Part shown: positions 1 to 10,377 of the stretch, one piece after another
Layout of the letters: each line of letters opens with the position of its first letter
Position numbering within the stretch: the stretch's first letter is position 1
NCBI RefSeq assembly: GCF_037975245.1
Contig: NC_092581.1
Coordinates: forward strand, 10,549,303-10,613,302
Direction of reading: 5' to 3'
Source of the DNA: Apostichopus japonicus
Lineage: Eukaryota > Echinodermata > Holothuroidea > Aspidochirotida > Stichopodidae
DNA length: 64,000 nt
Program-made: the position numbers and the translations under genes
The notes under the pieces: model-generated
Told to the model about the DNA's origin: nothing
What the model saw: only the letters and a program-made list of their open reading frames with translations
The model's database searches: none

Positions 1-425
1 CTGCTGGTATTGTCTGTGCAAACTGGTATCGTCCTGTTATCGTTCAATCCTGGTATTGTCTAGTCCTTGTCCTGGTATTGTCCAGTCCTTGTCCTGGTAT
101 TGTCTAGTCTTTGTCCTGGTAGTGTCCAGTCCTTGTCCTGGATTGTCTAGTCTTTGTTCTGTTTTAGTCTAGTCTTTGTCCTGGTATTGTCTAGTCCTTG
201 TCCTGGTATTGTCTAGTCTTTGTTGTGATATAGTCTAGTCTTTGTCCTGGTATTGTCTAGTTTTTGTTGTGATATAGTCTAGTCTTTGTCCTGGTATTGT
301 CTAGTCCTTGTCCTGGTATTGTCTAGTCCTAGTCATGGTATTGTCTAGTCTTTGTCCTGGTATTGTTTAGTCTTTGTCCTGGTATTGTCTAGTCCTTGTC
401 CTGGTATTGTCTAGTCTTTGTCTTC
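1..425. repeat. 22-bp minisatellite
   Basis: A degenerate tandem array with a unit of about 22 bp, close to TGGTATTGTCTAGTCCTTGTCC, runs from the window edge to about position 425. Single-base and short-indel variants are scattered through it. It probably continues to the left of the window. No coding potential is visible. Confidence 0.9.
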
Positions 426-489
426 TCATGGTCTTGAACCTTTTTTTCTCATTTGACTTGTTGCTGTAAATGCAATAGCTTCTTTGTTT

Positions 490-1096
490 TAATTGAAGTG
501 TTTGTCTTGTCATTGTACCTTCCATTGTACTGTTTTCTCTTTACATTGCTTTGCTGTAAATACAAAAGCTTCCCCTGTCCCCTGCATGTACAAAGCTAAA
601 ACTAACACGGCTTGTAAATACACCGTCTTGTTGCCGTGGAGATCACCTCCCTACCAGTAGTTTAGATTTTTTATTTCTTTCTTTTTCTATTTTAATTAAA
701 GTGTTTGTCTTGTCATTGTACCTTCCATTGTACTATTTTCTCTTTACATTGCTTTGCTGTAAATACAAAAGCTTCCCCTGTCCCCTGCATGTACAAAGCT
801 AAAACTAACACGGCTTGTAAATACACCGTCTTGTTGCCGTGGAGATCACCTCCCTGCCAGTAGTTTAGATTTTTTCTTTCTTTCTTTTTTTCTTTTAATT
901 GAACTGTTTGTCTTGTCATTGTACCTTCCATTGTACTGTTTTCTCTTTACATTGCTTTGCTGTAAATACAAAAGCTTCCCCCTGTCCCTGCATGTACAAA
1001 GCTAAAACTAACACGGCTTGTAAATACACCGTCTTGTTGCCGTGGAGATCACCTCCCTGCCAGTAGTTTAGATTTTTTCTTTCTTTTTCCTTTTTC
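490..1096. repeat. Three tandem copies of a 203-bp repeat
   Basis: The landmark TGTTTGTCTTGTCATTGTAC recurs with a spacing of 203 bp (near 499, 702 and 905). Each copy ends in a T-rich stretch after TAGTTTAGATTTTT. The copies are nearly identical, so the amplification is recent. Short ORFs inside are artefacts of the repeat. It directly follows the 22-bp minisatellite. Confidence 0.9.
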
Positions 1097-1099
1097 TTC

Positions 1100-2198
1100 T
1101 TGATTTACAGATCCCAGTGATGTGTATTCCTTGTCTCTCTCTTTGTCCTATGTGGGTTCACCTACCCTCTTACTGAATAGTTGATTGATAGTTAAACCAA
1201 CATAGGACAAAATTAAAGCGAGAGAAGACAGGAAGGGAATATACTTTACTGAGATGTGTAGCCACTGTCAGCCATCATAACTTTGTCAATAGTTTGTCAA
1301 TGAGTTAAGCTGTATTATCCAACTGCTACCTCACTGCCTCTTTGCTTGTTAATTCGCTATAACGGCACATGACAGTATGCATACAGGCATATTAGCTGTA
1401 TCCATACTGTCATGTGCGGTAGAAACTTCCAACTACATTACACTCCAAGTCATAGAGATTTGTGTTTTTTTGTCTTTAATTGGATAATTAACCTTTTAAT
1501 TAGGGGTAATTTTTGTTATGTTATGTGCCAATTGTAGGGGGAAGGGGGTTGTTTGATTTAGAGCAATGATTGTCTGTTTTATTATGTATGTGGATCTTAA
1601 TGTGTATTTCTATGTACTTCTCAGGGTGTCTGTGCTCAGGGTTCTGTGTTGTTTTTTGTTTACTAATTATTTCAATAATGATGCATTTAATTTAATTCTA
1701 ATAGTTTTTATGAATTTAAATTTGTACAGATTAATGAATTTGAATTGTAAATTATTGAAATAAATAGAAAAGAAGAAAGAAATAAGGTCTTTAGTCTTAT
1801 GTTGGAGTCATTTTGTTCTGCACATATAATTTCACAGTGCTGCTTAAGTATTTCTTTGTTTTTCCTCAGCTTTAACTCAGCTGTTGTTGTATTTATAGCA
1901 GAATTTCCATAACTGAGCAACAGTTTAGGCTATTCAGTTCAAATTTTCAGAGAACCTCTGTTGAAAAATTTGCCATTAATGCATGAAGCCAGATATTGAT
2001 TACCATGAATTGTTATCAAGTAATGGTCATATGATATCTCTAGCTTGTCAAATAAAATGTTAATTAATTTAGTACTTAGAGAAAAAAACTGGCTTCATAT
2101 GCACATCAGAGACAAAATTTTGCATGCCCAATGTAAGTTTGAGGAACTATATGGGCTCCCATGCTTCTCATTGTAGCACCCTCACTAGGTTCCAGCGT
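1100..2198. other. Intergenic, no gene recognised
   Basis: AT-rich sequence. A short palindromic stretch around 1365-1415 carries CATGACAGTATGCATACAG and its near-complement. The ORFs here are short, compositionally biased and match no protein I know. Confidence 0.6.
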
Positions 2199-3288
2199 GA
2201 CGGGACAAATACCCCCGAGACAATTACCCACTGGACATTTACCCCCCGGAGAATCCCCCAGGATAACTACCACCCCGACAGATACCCACCAGACAATTAC
2301 CCCAGAGGACAAAAACCCCCCGGAAAGCTACACACCTGGACAACTACCTCATCGGACGAATACCCCCTAGACAATTACCCCCCGGATAAATACCGCAGGA
2401 CGAGTATCCCTCTGGACACATGCCGTTAACTATAGGGAACGGATGCAGCGACAGATATGCAGGTATTTTTTCAAGTTTAGTTTCCCGGGGGCCTAAAGAT
2501 ATACCCTGGTCCCTAGGGCAACTGCGAGAGGATATTTACAATTGGGTCAGGGTGCCGGTTAAACAGGCACCACTAGGGTCGTCGTGTTCCCTGGCACTTT
2601 TAACTTTTTGACTTTTTAAAAAGATTCGACCTTTTCATATATAAGCCCCCAAAACTCCTCGATAGTGTTTGTCAATGGACCGAGGCCCGGGGCAAGATAG
2701 GTTGGGACGGCAGTTGAAGAAGCGTGAGGAGGGGGGGGTCGGGAATTAGTCACTGATGGTAGTAACTATTAATTTACTATTAGTTATAGTGACACTATTC
2801 TGTATAATTAATCTCCGAACAATTCTGGCTTATTGCGACTTACCATTTTTAAGTTTTCGTCTGAGAAATGTTACTTGATGATTTGTTATGTAATGTAAGT
2901 TTTTGTATAGTGCTTTATATTGCACTATGAAATTTGGTTACATCAGAAAAATAATCATATATCAGATTAAGAAAATTTGCTGTCATGGCCCTAATGGGCT
3001 TTCGTACTACAGGGCTCACCAGCTAAAGGTGCGCTTTGTTCACAGGCTTGAGGGGGGGGGGGTACTTGGGTGCATTCTGGTATAGTTGGGGTAGTAACCT
3101 GGGTGAGGTATCTGTGGCGGTGTATTTGCGCATGTGGAGTTTTCCTAGAGGTTATTGCCGGGGGGTGGGGGTAAAAGTCCTCGATGGTAATTCTCAAGGG
3201 GTACTTGTCCTGGTGGTTATTGTCTCAGGGGTACTTATCCTAGGGGTTTTTGGCCTTGGGGTGTATATCCGGGGGTAGTTGTCCCGGC
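2199..3288. mobile_element. Foldback element with tandem-repeat arms (copy 1)
   Basis: The left arm (about 2199-2415) is a run of roughly 20-24-bp units built on GACAATTACCCCCCGGA. The right arm (about 3046-3288) holds the reverse complement, built on GGGGGTACTTGTCCTGG. The outer ends match as inverted repeats (GACGGGACAAATACCCCCG on the left, complement of GGGGGTAGTTGTCCCGGC on the right). The interior carries a landmark, CCTAATGGGCTTTC near 2992, shared with the copy at 9012-9726. Long inverted arms of short direct repeats are the classic foldback architecture. I see no transposase and no clear target duplication. The ORFs in the arms are repeat translations. Confidence 0.7.
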
Positions 3289-3297
3289 ACAAATTAC

Positions 3298-5993
3298 TAT
3301 CTAAGCGGAGTGCTACCTTTGGTTGGTGCGGAGCGTACAAGAAATTTTTGGATTTTGATACCCCCCAGATTACCGGAAATGGCACTTCCAGAGCATGAGA
3401 TGACCAACCAGATGTACACTTTGGCCTGAGAACCAAGTATTTCTCAATATTTGTTTTCATCCATAACCTTTTGAAGATTATCACCCGTCCCACATCATGT
3501 TTGACGTCATCTCATCTCCCGTGGATCATTGCTTTTGTAGGTTATTCTACGTCGCGGCCTACAATACCCATCAGTTCCACTTTTCAAGGTTTTAAGCCCA
3601 TTATATGTTCAGAATATTAAAATTCACATTTCTTGTTTAATTTACTTCAAAACCTACCCATAATATTGCACAATCATCTGTGGACAACCAATCAGGGACG
3701 TAGCTAGGATCAGATGATTAGGGGTGAAGAAACTACCAACTGAATAGATTTTTTCCAACAGAGTGTGGGTGTGTCTGGGTGGGCCCTAAAGGGATTCACG
3801 ACTTTGTGGGGGGGGGGGGTAATAAAACTGGTGTTACTTGCTAAACGATTTCTTGCATCTTTGCAGGAGTGGGCAGTAGAAAACAATAGGTTATGATGTT
3901 GCAGACAGTTGCACATCAAAGCAGGACCCCACCATTTGTTGCCGGGAACTATTTTGCAAAAAGGCCGGCCAGCTTATAACACCAGCAGAAATAAAACCAC
4001 CTAGCCGTGTAGATAAGTCGGGTTTCCGTGCATGTACACTCAGCAAAATTAAAATGACAGTAGTAACTATAAAGCCAAGCACCACCATTGGTTGGCGTGG
4101 AGCGCTAGCAAATTTTACAAAATGGCAACCCAATAGCAGCCAAAATGGGAGCATCAGTGCCTCTGCAGAGACCCTGACAGTCATAATTGCAACGACACTG
4201 GGCAACAGAACCCTAAAATATTTAATGATAATACTAATGGACACTTTGTATAGCGCCGGTATCCGCCCGAAGTAGCTCATGGTGCTTTGCAGAAAAAAGA
4301 TTACATATATGGAATTTGGAACAGGTAAGTTTTTAGATATATCTTGAAGGTTCCAAGGCTGTTGACCAGTATTACTGATTGACGTAAGTAATTCCTTAAT
4401 TTTGAGGCTGCACAGGAAAAGGATCTCTGGCCCCACCGATTCCTTGAAACACTTTTAAGTGGAGTTTTCGTGTTCACTCTCAGCTAAATTGAAATGACTG
4501 GAATGGTAGGGGAAAGGTCTAAGTGGAGGTTGTGTCCCTGGGAAAAGTCACTCAAATTACAATCTTCAACTCGATCCTGAGTAGATCTATACAGGCTCTG
4601 TGTGGATCCTGTGAAATAGGAGGGCACTGCGTACAAATGAAGGTGTTTTTTTAAATTCAGAAAACTCAAGGGAGGTTTAAACCCCCACCCCCTGGATCCT
4701 CCCCTGGTGTATCAAATTACACCCCACCAATAGATGCTTTGCATCAATACCAACATGTACTGTGTTACATATGCAACACTTAACTCTCACCCAGAACAAG
4801 ATAGGGGTGGTGCCCCAACTACGGCAAGGTATATTTTCAGGGCAAATATATAATTATGATATGGGGGAGGCATGGACTTCACTAGAGGGGGTGGGGGTGT
4901 CTCACGTCCCACCCCCCCAAAAAAAAACTTGGTAAAACTGACGATAGTTGGAAAATCGGAATTTCCGACTGTCGCACTCTACTTTATCTAGGACTTTTCA
5001 TACATTCCTGTGATTGTGAATGACCTAAAAATTGAAAAATCTCGGTCAAAATTGACCTTTAATCAGTCAAATTAACCACGCTTTCCTTGCCACAAATTGT
5101 ATCTCGCGATCCTTATACTCCACCATACAAAACTGCGTATGATTTTTAATACTCTGAAAAATGCCTATTGGAACTACCTTCATAGGCGTAGGAGCCATGG
5201 GCGGCGATCCTGGGGGGGAAGGGGGAGATATATCCCCCATGAAAATGGGTGGAGGGGATGTAATACACCATATCCCCCCACCAAATGCCAGGGATAAGAA
5301 TATTTTCATGCCTACATTTATGCATCATCGTGAATGTACGGCTCTTTTTTAGCTTCATTTCTCGCCTACCATAAACGCAGTGCGATCTTTTCAAATAAAC
5401 CGTCTTTATAAAGCAAGAATAGTTGACTGTAGGCTTCATTGGCCCTATAACAACAAAATGTATTTGCGCCCACGGTATTCATATAGTACATATATGCACC
5501 CTCGTAGTATTCATATAGGCCCTATAGTAGGCCTACACACGTACATGTTCCCTCGAACAGCTGAGAATCTCATGTTACCAGGGTAATGCTTAATTAATAC
5601 ACGTTTCACCTGGATGCCCTAGCAATCGGTACCTAGGAATGTAACTATGTGTAATTGTTTATTGCATGTGTATAGGCCTATCATAGCCTGCATGAGGCCA
5701 TTTTCTTCATCGAATATTATAAAAGAGCTCTCGAACATTCTAACGTAGCGCATGAAACAAGATTGACAGGGGCAATTTTCCCAAAATAACACCCGAAATT
5801 AAAAAAAAAAGAAGTATTTTGGATCCTGATTATGAGATATTTCGGACATAATATCCCTATTTTAAAGTTGGGTATATGCCGCTTGGAAACCTCGGGAAGT
5901 GCCGTTTCCGGCCATTTAGAGGGTTTGTAAATCCCAAAATTTTCTAGTACGCTCCGCGCCAACTCATGGTGGCGCTACGCTTAGATAGTCAAC
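3298..5993. repeat. Cluster of dispersed MITE-like repeats, ends inverted
   Basis: A stretch starting near 3298 (CTAAGCGGAGTGCTACC, then TTGGTTGGTGCGGAGCG) recurs in reverse complement at about 5880-5993, over roughly 110 bp with mismatches. A third partial copy of the GGTTGGCGTGGAGCG landmark sits near 4089 (+). The pair could be the terminal inverted repeats of a 2.7-kb element, or independent insertions of one MITE family. No protein-coding gene is recognisable between them; the 181-codon ORF on the minus strand at 3891-4436 has no recognisable domain. Confidence 0.45.
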
Positions 5994-6036
5994 AAGGTCA
6001 TACCCCCCACTCGGAAGTACGGATCGCCGCCCATGG
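5187..6036. repeat. Short inverted repeat of GC-rich ends
   Basis: GGAGCCATGGGCGGCGATCC near 5190 is mirrored by the reverse complement near 6013-6036 (GGATCGCCGCCCATGG followed by TAGGAGCCC). This suggests termini of a MITE-like element of about 0.85 kb nested in the repeat cluster. No target duplication was identified. Confidence 0.4.
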
Positions 6037-6305
6037 TAGGAGCCCAACTTGATTTGGGGGTGGGGGGGAGAGGGGTGCTGTAACGACTTGTCCGATAAAT
6101 ATAAACACATTTTTTCGCGCGTGTTCAACATGTTAATGTGCATATCATAAATGCATACATCGGTTATTACATCGCATGCCAATAACATACAATGATTTTC
6201 CGTGTTGTATATTGGTTAGAACTATTGGGGAAGTCGTTACAATATTAATTATAATAATAATATAAGTTTAACCATTGCAAATACATTGCAAATGATTTTT
6301 CTTTC
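6028..6305 (+). repeat. Dispersed repeat also inside the hAT MITE at 16856-17620
   Basis: About 280 bp from TAGGAGCCCAACTTGATTTG to the TTTTTCTTTCAGTA region aligns along its whole length with 17027-17305. Shared landmarks include TAACGACTTG, TTCAACATGTTAATGTGCAT and TGCCAATAACATACAAT. The two copies have diverged by substitutions and small indels. It is non-coding. Confidence 0.75.
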
Positions 6306-6604
6306 AGTAGATGCCCGAAAAATTATCAGCATATTGCCCGAAATTTTTGTTGGGGCGTGGGGGGGGGGGCTAATAAATTTATGAAATGAGTGCCAGTGGG
6401 TACATATATATCGAAAATGTTCGGAACAAAAGTGCAGTCGCGAGAGATGGGGTGTCTGACTGACACTGACCGTATCGTTGACGAGTAGCGCGGAGGGGTG
6501 GGGGTACAAGGCAGCAGTCGGAATTTTCTGGCTTCAAAACCCATCCAGTTGGATTTTCAGCCACTACACCCCACCGAAATCATAATGCCTTGGCTACGTC
6601 CCTG

Positions 6605-8497
6605 GGGGAGGGGTTGTTGTTCCTCTTCGATGAGTTTTTACTTGTCAAAAGGCCTTTTCATATAAATGATTTGTGTTGATTTTTTTTCTAATGCAACTGA
6701 TTAGCCTAGCTTTATATAGTTGGGGTAAGTATCAGATTTGGTTGGGGGAAAGGGTGGGCAGAGTTAATTACCCCCTTTCATAGCTCCACCACTGAATTGA
6801 GTACTTTACATATGCAGATATGAAAATGAGGTCATACTAGATACTCTGCCCATTTGAAATGTTTTTGATGAGATTTTTTGGGTAGCTTGATGAGTCCAAG
6901 AAATAATCTTAACTGAGCAAAATCCAGTCACTCTGTAAACAATAATCCAAATCTAGACACACCTTCACGATTTTTTACATTGTGTGCCTATATACGAGCG
7001 GAATGGTATCAATCTGTTCAAAAGTTTTCATGTTAGTTTAAATTGACCAATTACGGCGTGTAGCGAAAACGTACGATATACTCATCACCTAAAGGACCAA
7101 GTAATTTGCATGAAGCGACTGGGCATTTAATTTCAAATAATTACTACGCAAATTCGGCCTTCCTTATCTTTTACAACCAGCGATACGTAGTTAAGTCCAT
7201 ATTAATAATAAGAAACATTTTAAGTGCCCCCAATTAGATTTTGTTATCTTTTAAGCCTTGTTCATGACTCGGATCATGTCTTTAATTGTCTACTTTTATA
7301 CCGTGGACGAGCCTAGCGAGAATTCTAGGAAAAATCACCAAACGGACCATCAGGGACGCCCTCTAAAGTTGTAACTTTGACCATTGCGCGATAGCGCTAC
7401 TTCTCTCGCTAAAAAATAGCAAAATTCCTTATAATTTTCTTCATTTAGATAATTGGCGGACCAAATGTTCAGATAATATCAACTGTTCATTAAGGAACCG
7501 CCCCTAAAAAAATCCCGTCGATTTATCAGTTTGTACGTAATTTCTGACACATTTTTGTTTAACCCTAGGGTTAACCCTAGGGTTAGGGTTAGTGCCATAT
7601 TTACCATGAAATACCGAATTTTGACATCGGATCTGGTCAATGATGTAGAAGAACGTGCCAGTTACTGTATATGTTTGTCATTTACCATTTTATTCCGTTT
7701 AAAATTAATAAAAGGGCTTTTATGGAGCTAAATTGACAAAAGCATCAAAAGGACCACTCAGAACACTTCCAAATTTGAGTAAACTATCATTCCAAAAATT
7801 GACGTCACGGGCACATACTTCATTGTAAATGTATAAGATTTGAACATATCGTGAATTAGAAAATGGTCTTTCTGACAGTACCAACTTTAACACAATTACA
7901 CAATGGTATAAAAAGTTTTATGAAATATGATAACACCCTTACATGCATCAAAATTGAGTCTTTGCTACCGACCAAGACGCACCTGCATTATACGTTCCTT
8001 GGAGGATCTTTCAGGCACACATTTTATGAGGTTTAGAGTGGAATTTGAAGGAATAAATTCAGCGAATAGTAAAGATAGGCATATGAGATTCTCTTTTTAG
8101 TCTATCGCCGATTTTTTACGAGAAAATCCGGATTTATTAAGCCATGAATCAAACGGACCATTCTATTGCGCAACGACACTGGTCGTTTTGATGCTTTGTG
8201 CAATCATGATGTCATGCTGTAGACTATCGTTTCCAGTTGACGATAAAGCTGATTTATTATGTATTTGATGCCTCAACGGAGATGCGGATTTATATCATCC
8301 TAACGTTTCATATTATACCCCCCCCCCCCTCACATATGCAGTGACAACAGCCTTGGCAAGATGGGCAAATAGGGGGTAAGAATTTTTTTATTTGGTTGGG
8401 GGGGGGGGGGTTATACCACTGATATGGGAAGGAGTTTGACATACGGTGTTGTAAGGTAACGTCGCGTATCCCTTAACTTTGTGAACTGTGTTGTTTT
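6605..8497. other. Intergenic AT-rich DNA, no gene recognised
   Basis: No ORF here resembles a known protein. A short phrase of the type AAACGGACCAT or AAAAGGACCA recurs near 7093, 7340, 7748 and 8155 (and again near 12113 and 12169), suggesting remnants of one repeat family. A telomere-like tract is annotated separately at 7561-7592. Long C and G runs occur at 8317-8328 and 8398-8410. Confidence 0.5.
7561..7592. repeat. Short interstitial telomere-like tract
   Basis: The sequence contains CCCTAGGGTTAACCCTAGGG followed by TTAGGGTTAG. Both CCCTAA-type and TTAGGG-type units are present, with inverted junctions. TTAGGG is the canonical telomere repeat of most animals, including echinoderms and vertebrates. 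The tract is only about 32 bp, so it could have arisen by chance slippage or by break repair. Confidence 0.6.
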
Positions 8498-9011
8498 CAG
8501 GGACGTAGCCAGGGGAGCAGTGGGAGAAACTGCCCCCCCCCCTTTTCAGAGTCAAAAAAATATTTTAAGACGGTTTTTTTTTGTCATGGTATTTTGTCAG
8601 TGCTTTTTTATCTTGAATACTCGTCAGCTCGTTCACTCGATTACTATCGTACTAACATTCTGGCCTACCGATTCAGCTATTTACTTAGTTTGGCAAATGC
8701 AATTAGCTAAATTTAGCCTATAGCCTACAGTTTACCACTGTGTAATAAAATACATATAGCCTACCTGACCGCACTCGAATGAGTGTCACGAACCGTATGT
8801 ACAACGACGATGTGCCTTCTCATCCTTTCTATGATTCGTCATAAGTTGTTGAACGAACAGCATGTTACGAAGCTAAGCTAGCAATCGACACTCCCTCCCC
8901 TTAGACCCCTCCCCCATACCAATCACAAAATGTGCAGACGAGGTGTGAGAAGTTAGTCAGATACCCAATATGAAGGGAACACAATTCTTTCCCCAAAGCC
9001 GTATATCTCGT
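8498..9011. repeat. MITE terminus plus unassigned DNA
   Basis: CAGGGACGTAGCC at 8498 is one of several copies of a terminus also seen at 3693, 10015 and, inverted, at about 6591-6604 and 10366-10377. The right partner of this copy is not certain. The following 500 bp are AT-rich with no recognised gene. Confidence 0.4.
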
Positions 9012-9726
9012 GACCGGAAAAATAACCCTCAGACAAATACCCCCGGACGATTACCCCCCCCCCCACCCAAGCCAATAACCCACAGGAAAACTCCCACCCG
9101 GACAATTACCCCAGAGGAAAACAAAACCCTGGACAACTACCCACCTGGACAACTACCTCCTCGGACGAATACCCCCTAGGGTCGTTGTGTGCACTGGCCC
9201 TTTAGACGCAGGAGGGGGAGGGGGTGAGGCATGGCTATTAGGGCTATGAAAGAAAAAGAACAACAATCTGATATATCAGAATAATAATCTGATATGTCAG
9301 ATTAAGAAAATTATCTTTCATGGCCCTAATGGGCTTTCATACTACGGGGTTCACCAGCTAAAGGTCTGCTTGGTTCAGGGGGAGAGGGAGGGGGGGGGGC
9401 ACTGGGGCGTATTCTGGTTTAGTTCGGGTAGCAACATGGGTGTGGTATCTGTGCCGGTGTATTCATGTGGATGGAGTTTTCCCAGAGGTAATTGCCGGAG
9501 GGTGGGGTTATTGTCCTCAGCGGTAATTGTCATGGGGGTACTTGTCCGGGGAAATTGTCTGGGGGTACTTATCCTGGGGGTATTTGTCCTTGGGGTGCAT
9601 GTCCAGGGGTAGTCGTTCCCAGAGGTATTCCTTTTCGGAGGTTTTGTCTGGGGCTGATTGTCAGGGGGGTACTTGTCCTGGGGGTATGAGTCTGGGTGGT
9701 ATATGTACGGGGGGTAGTTGTCCGGC
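9012..9726. mobile_element. Foldback element with tandem-repeat arms (copy 2)
   Basis: The left arm (about 9012-9180) carries C-rich units such as GACAATTACCCCAGAGG. The right arm (about 9390-9726) carries the complementary G-rich units such as GGGGGTACTTGTCCTGG. The interior CCTAATGGGCTTTCATACTA near 9327 matches the copy at 2199-3288, including the following CACCAGCTAAAGGT landmark. It is the same family, shorter. No transposase. The overlapping ORFs on both strands are repeat translations. Confidence 0.7.
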
Positions 9727-10014
9727 AACCATATGTCTCATGCATTTCAATGGGCACTATAGTTCCTTGTTTTAAGTAAAATAAGTGTGTTGCATATGTC
9801 ATCACCCAATGTTATCATCATACCAACTTCGTATCAACTCTTTTAAATATGCCTTTGGTCATGTTACATATGAGTAACTCCAATGATCAAGTAAATGCTA
9901 ACACAACAGAAATGGAACTATCCAAAGTTGAGTCCAGAAAAAAGTTGGCTCAAAAGGATTTGGGACCAAAACATCCTAACCAAAAATGGCAGAACAAATG
10001 GGTCTAGAATATTA

Positions 10015-10377
10015 CAGGGACTTAGCCAGAAATGGAAATGTGGTGGGAGAGGAAGAGAATTTTAAAAGGGCATTTATCACAAAGGGAGCATTATAACGAT
10101 TATCGGAGCTCCATGATGTACAAAAAAATGTTTGCCCAAAATGTCTCCAACATGGCAAGAAAAAAAGACCATTAAAAGAGTTTTGTATTACGTACAGTAG
10201 CAGACAAATTTTCAGGGGGAACAGTGAGAAGGGTCACTTAGTATCATCCAACGTGAAAAGGAGCTTTAATGATTTCCCCTGCTTTTGGTTGAATTTTACT
10301 TTTAGGGGTACTCACAGGGGAGTGGAGAGATCGCTCCCATTGCTCTCCCACCCACCTGCCCCCTGGCTACATCCCTG
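10015..10377. mobile_element. Short TIR element (MITE)
   Basis: The 363-bp segment starts CAGGGACTTAGCCAG and ends CTGGCTACATCCCTG, an imperfect inverted pair of about 15 bp. CAGGG termini are typical of hAT elements. The flanking 8-mers GAATATTA and TGAAACTG do not match, so the target duplication is lost or the ends are misplaced. It is non-coding. Confidence 0.5.

Noticed and set aside
1-425. Regular short repeats that could be taken for a CRISPR array (also 46440-47462)
   Set aside because: There are no unique spacers of constant length. The units are contiguous minisatellite repeats in a eukaryotic context.
2124-2429. Pro/Thr-rich ORFs of up to 101 codons
   Set aside because: They lie in the repeat arm of a foldback element and reflect its 20-bp unit. 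The same is true of the ORFs at 9370-9805.
3891-4436. 181-codon minus-strand ORF with hydrophobic stretches
   Set aside because: It overlaps MITE-like repeat segments shared with other loci and resembles no protein. I treat it as chance.
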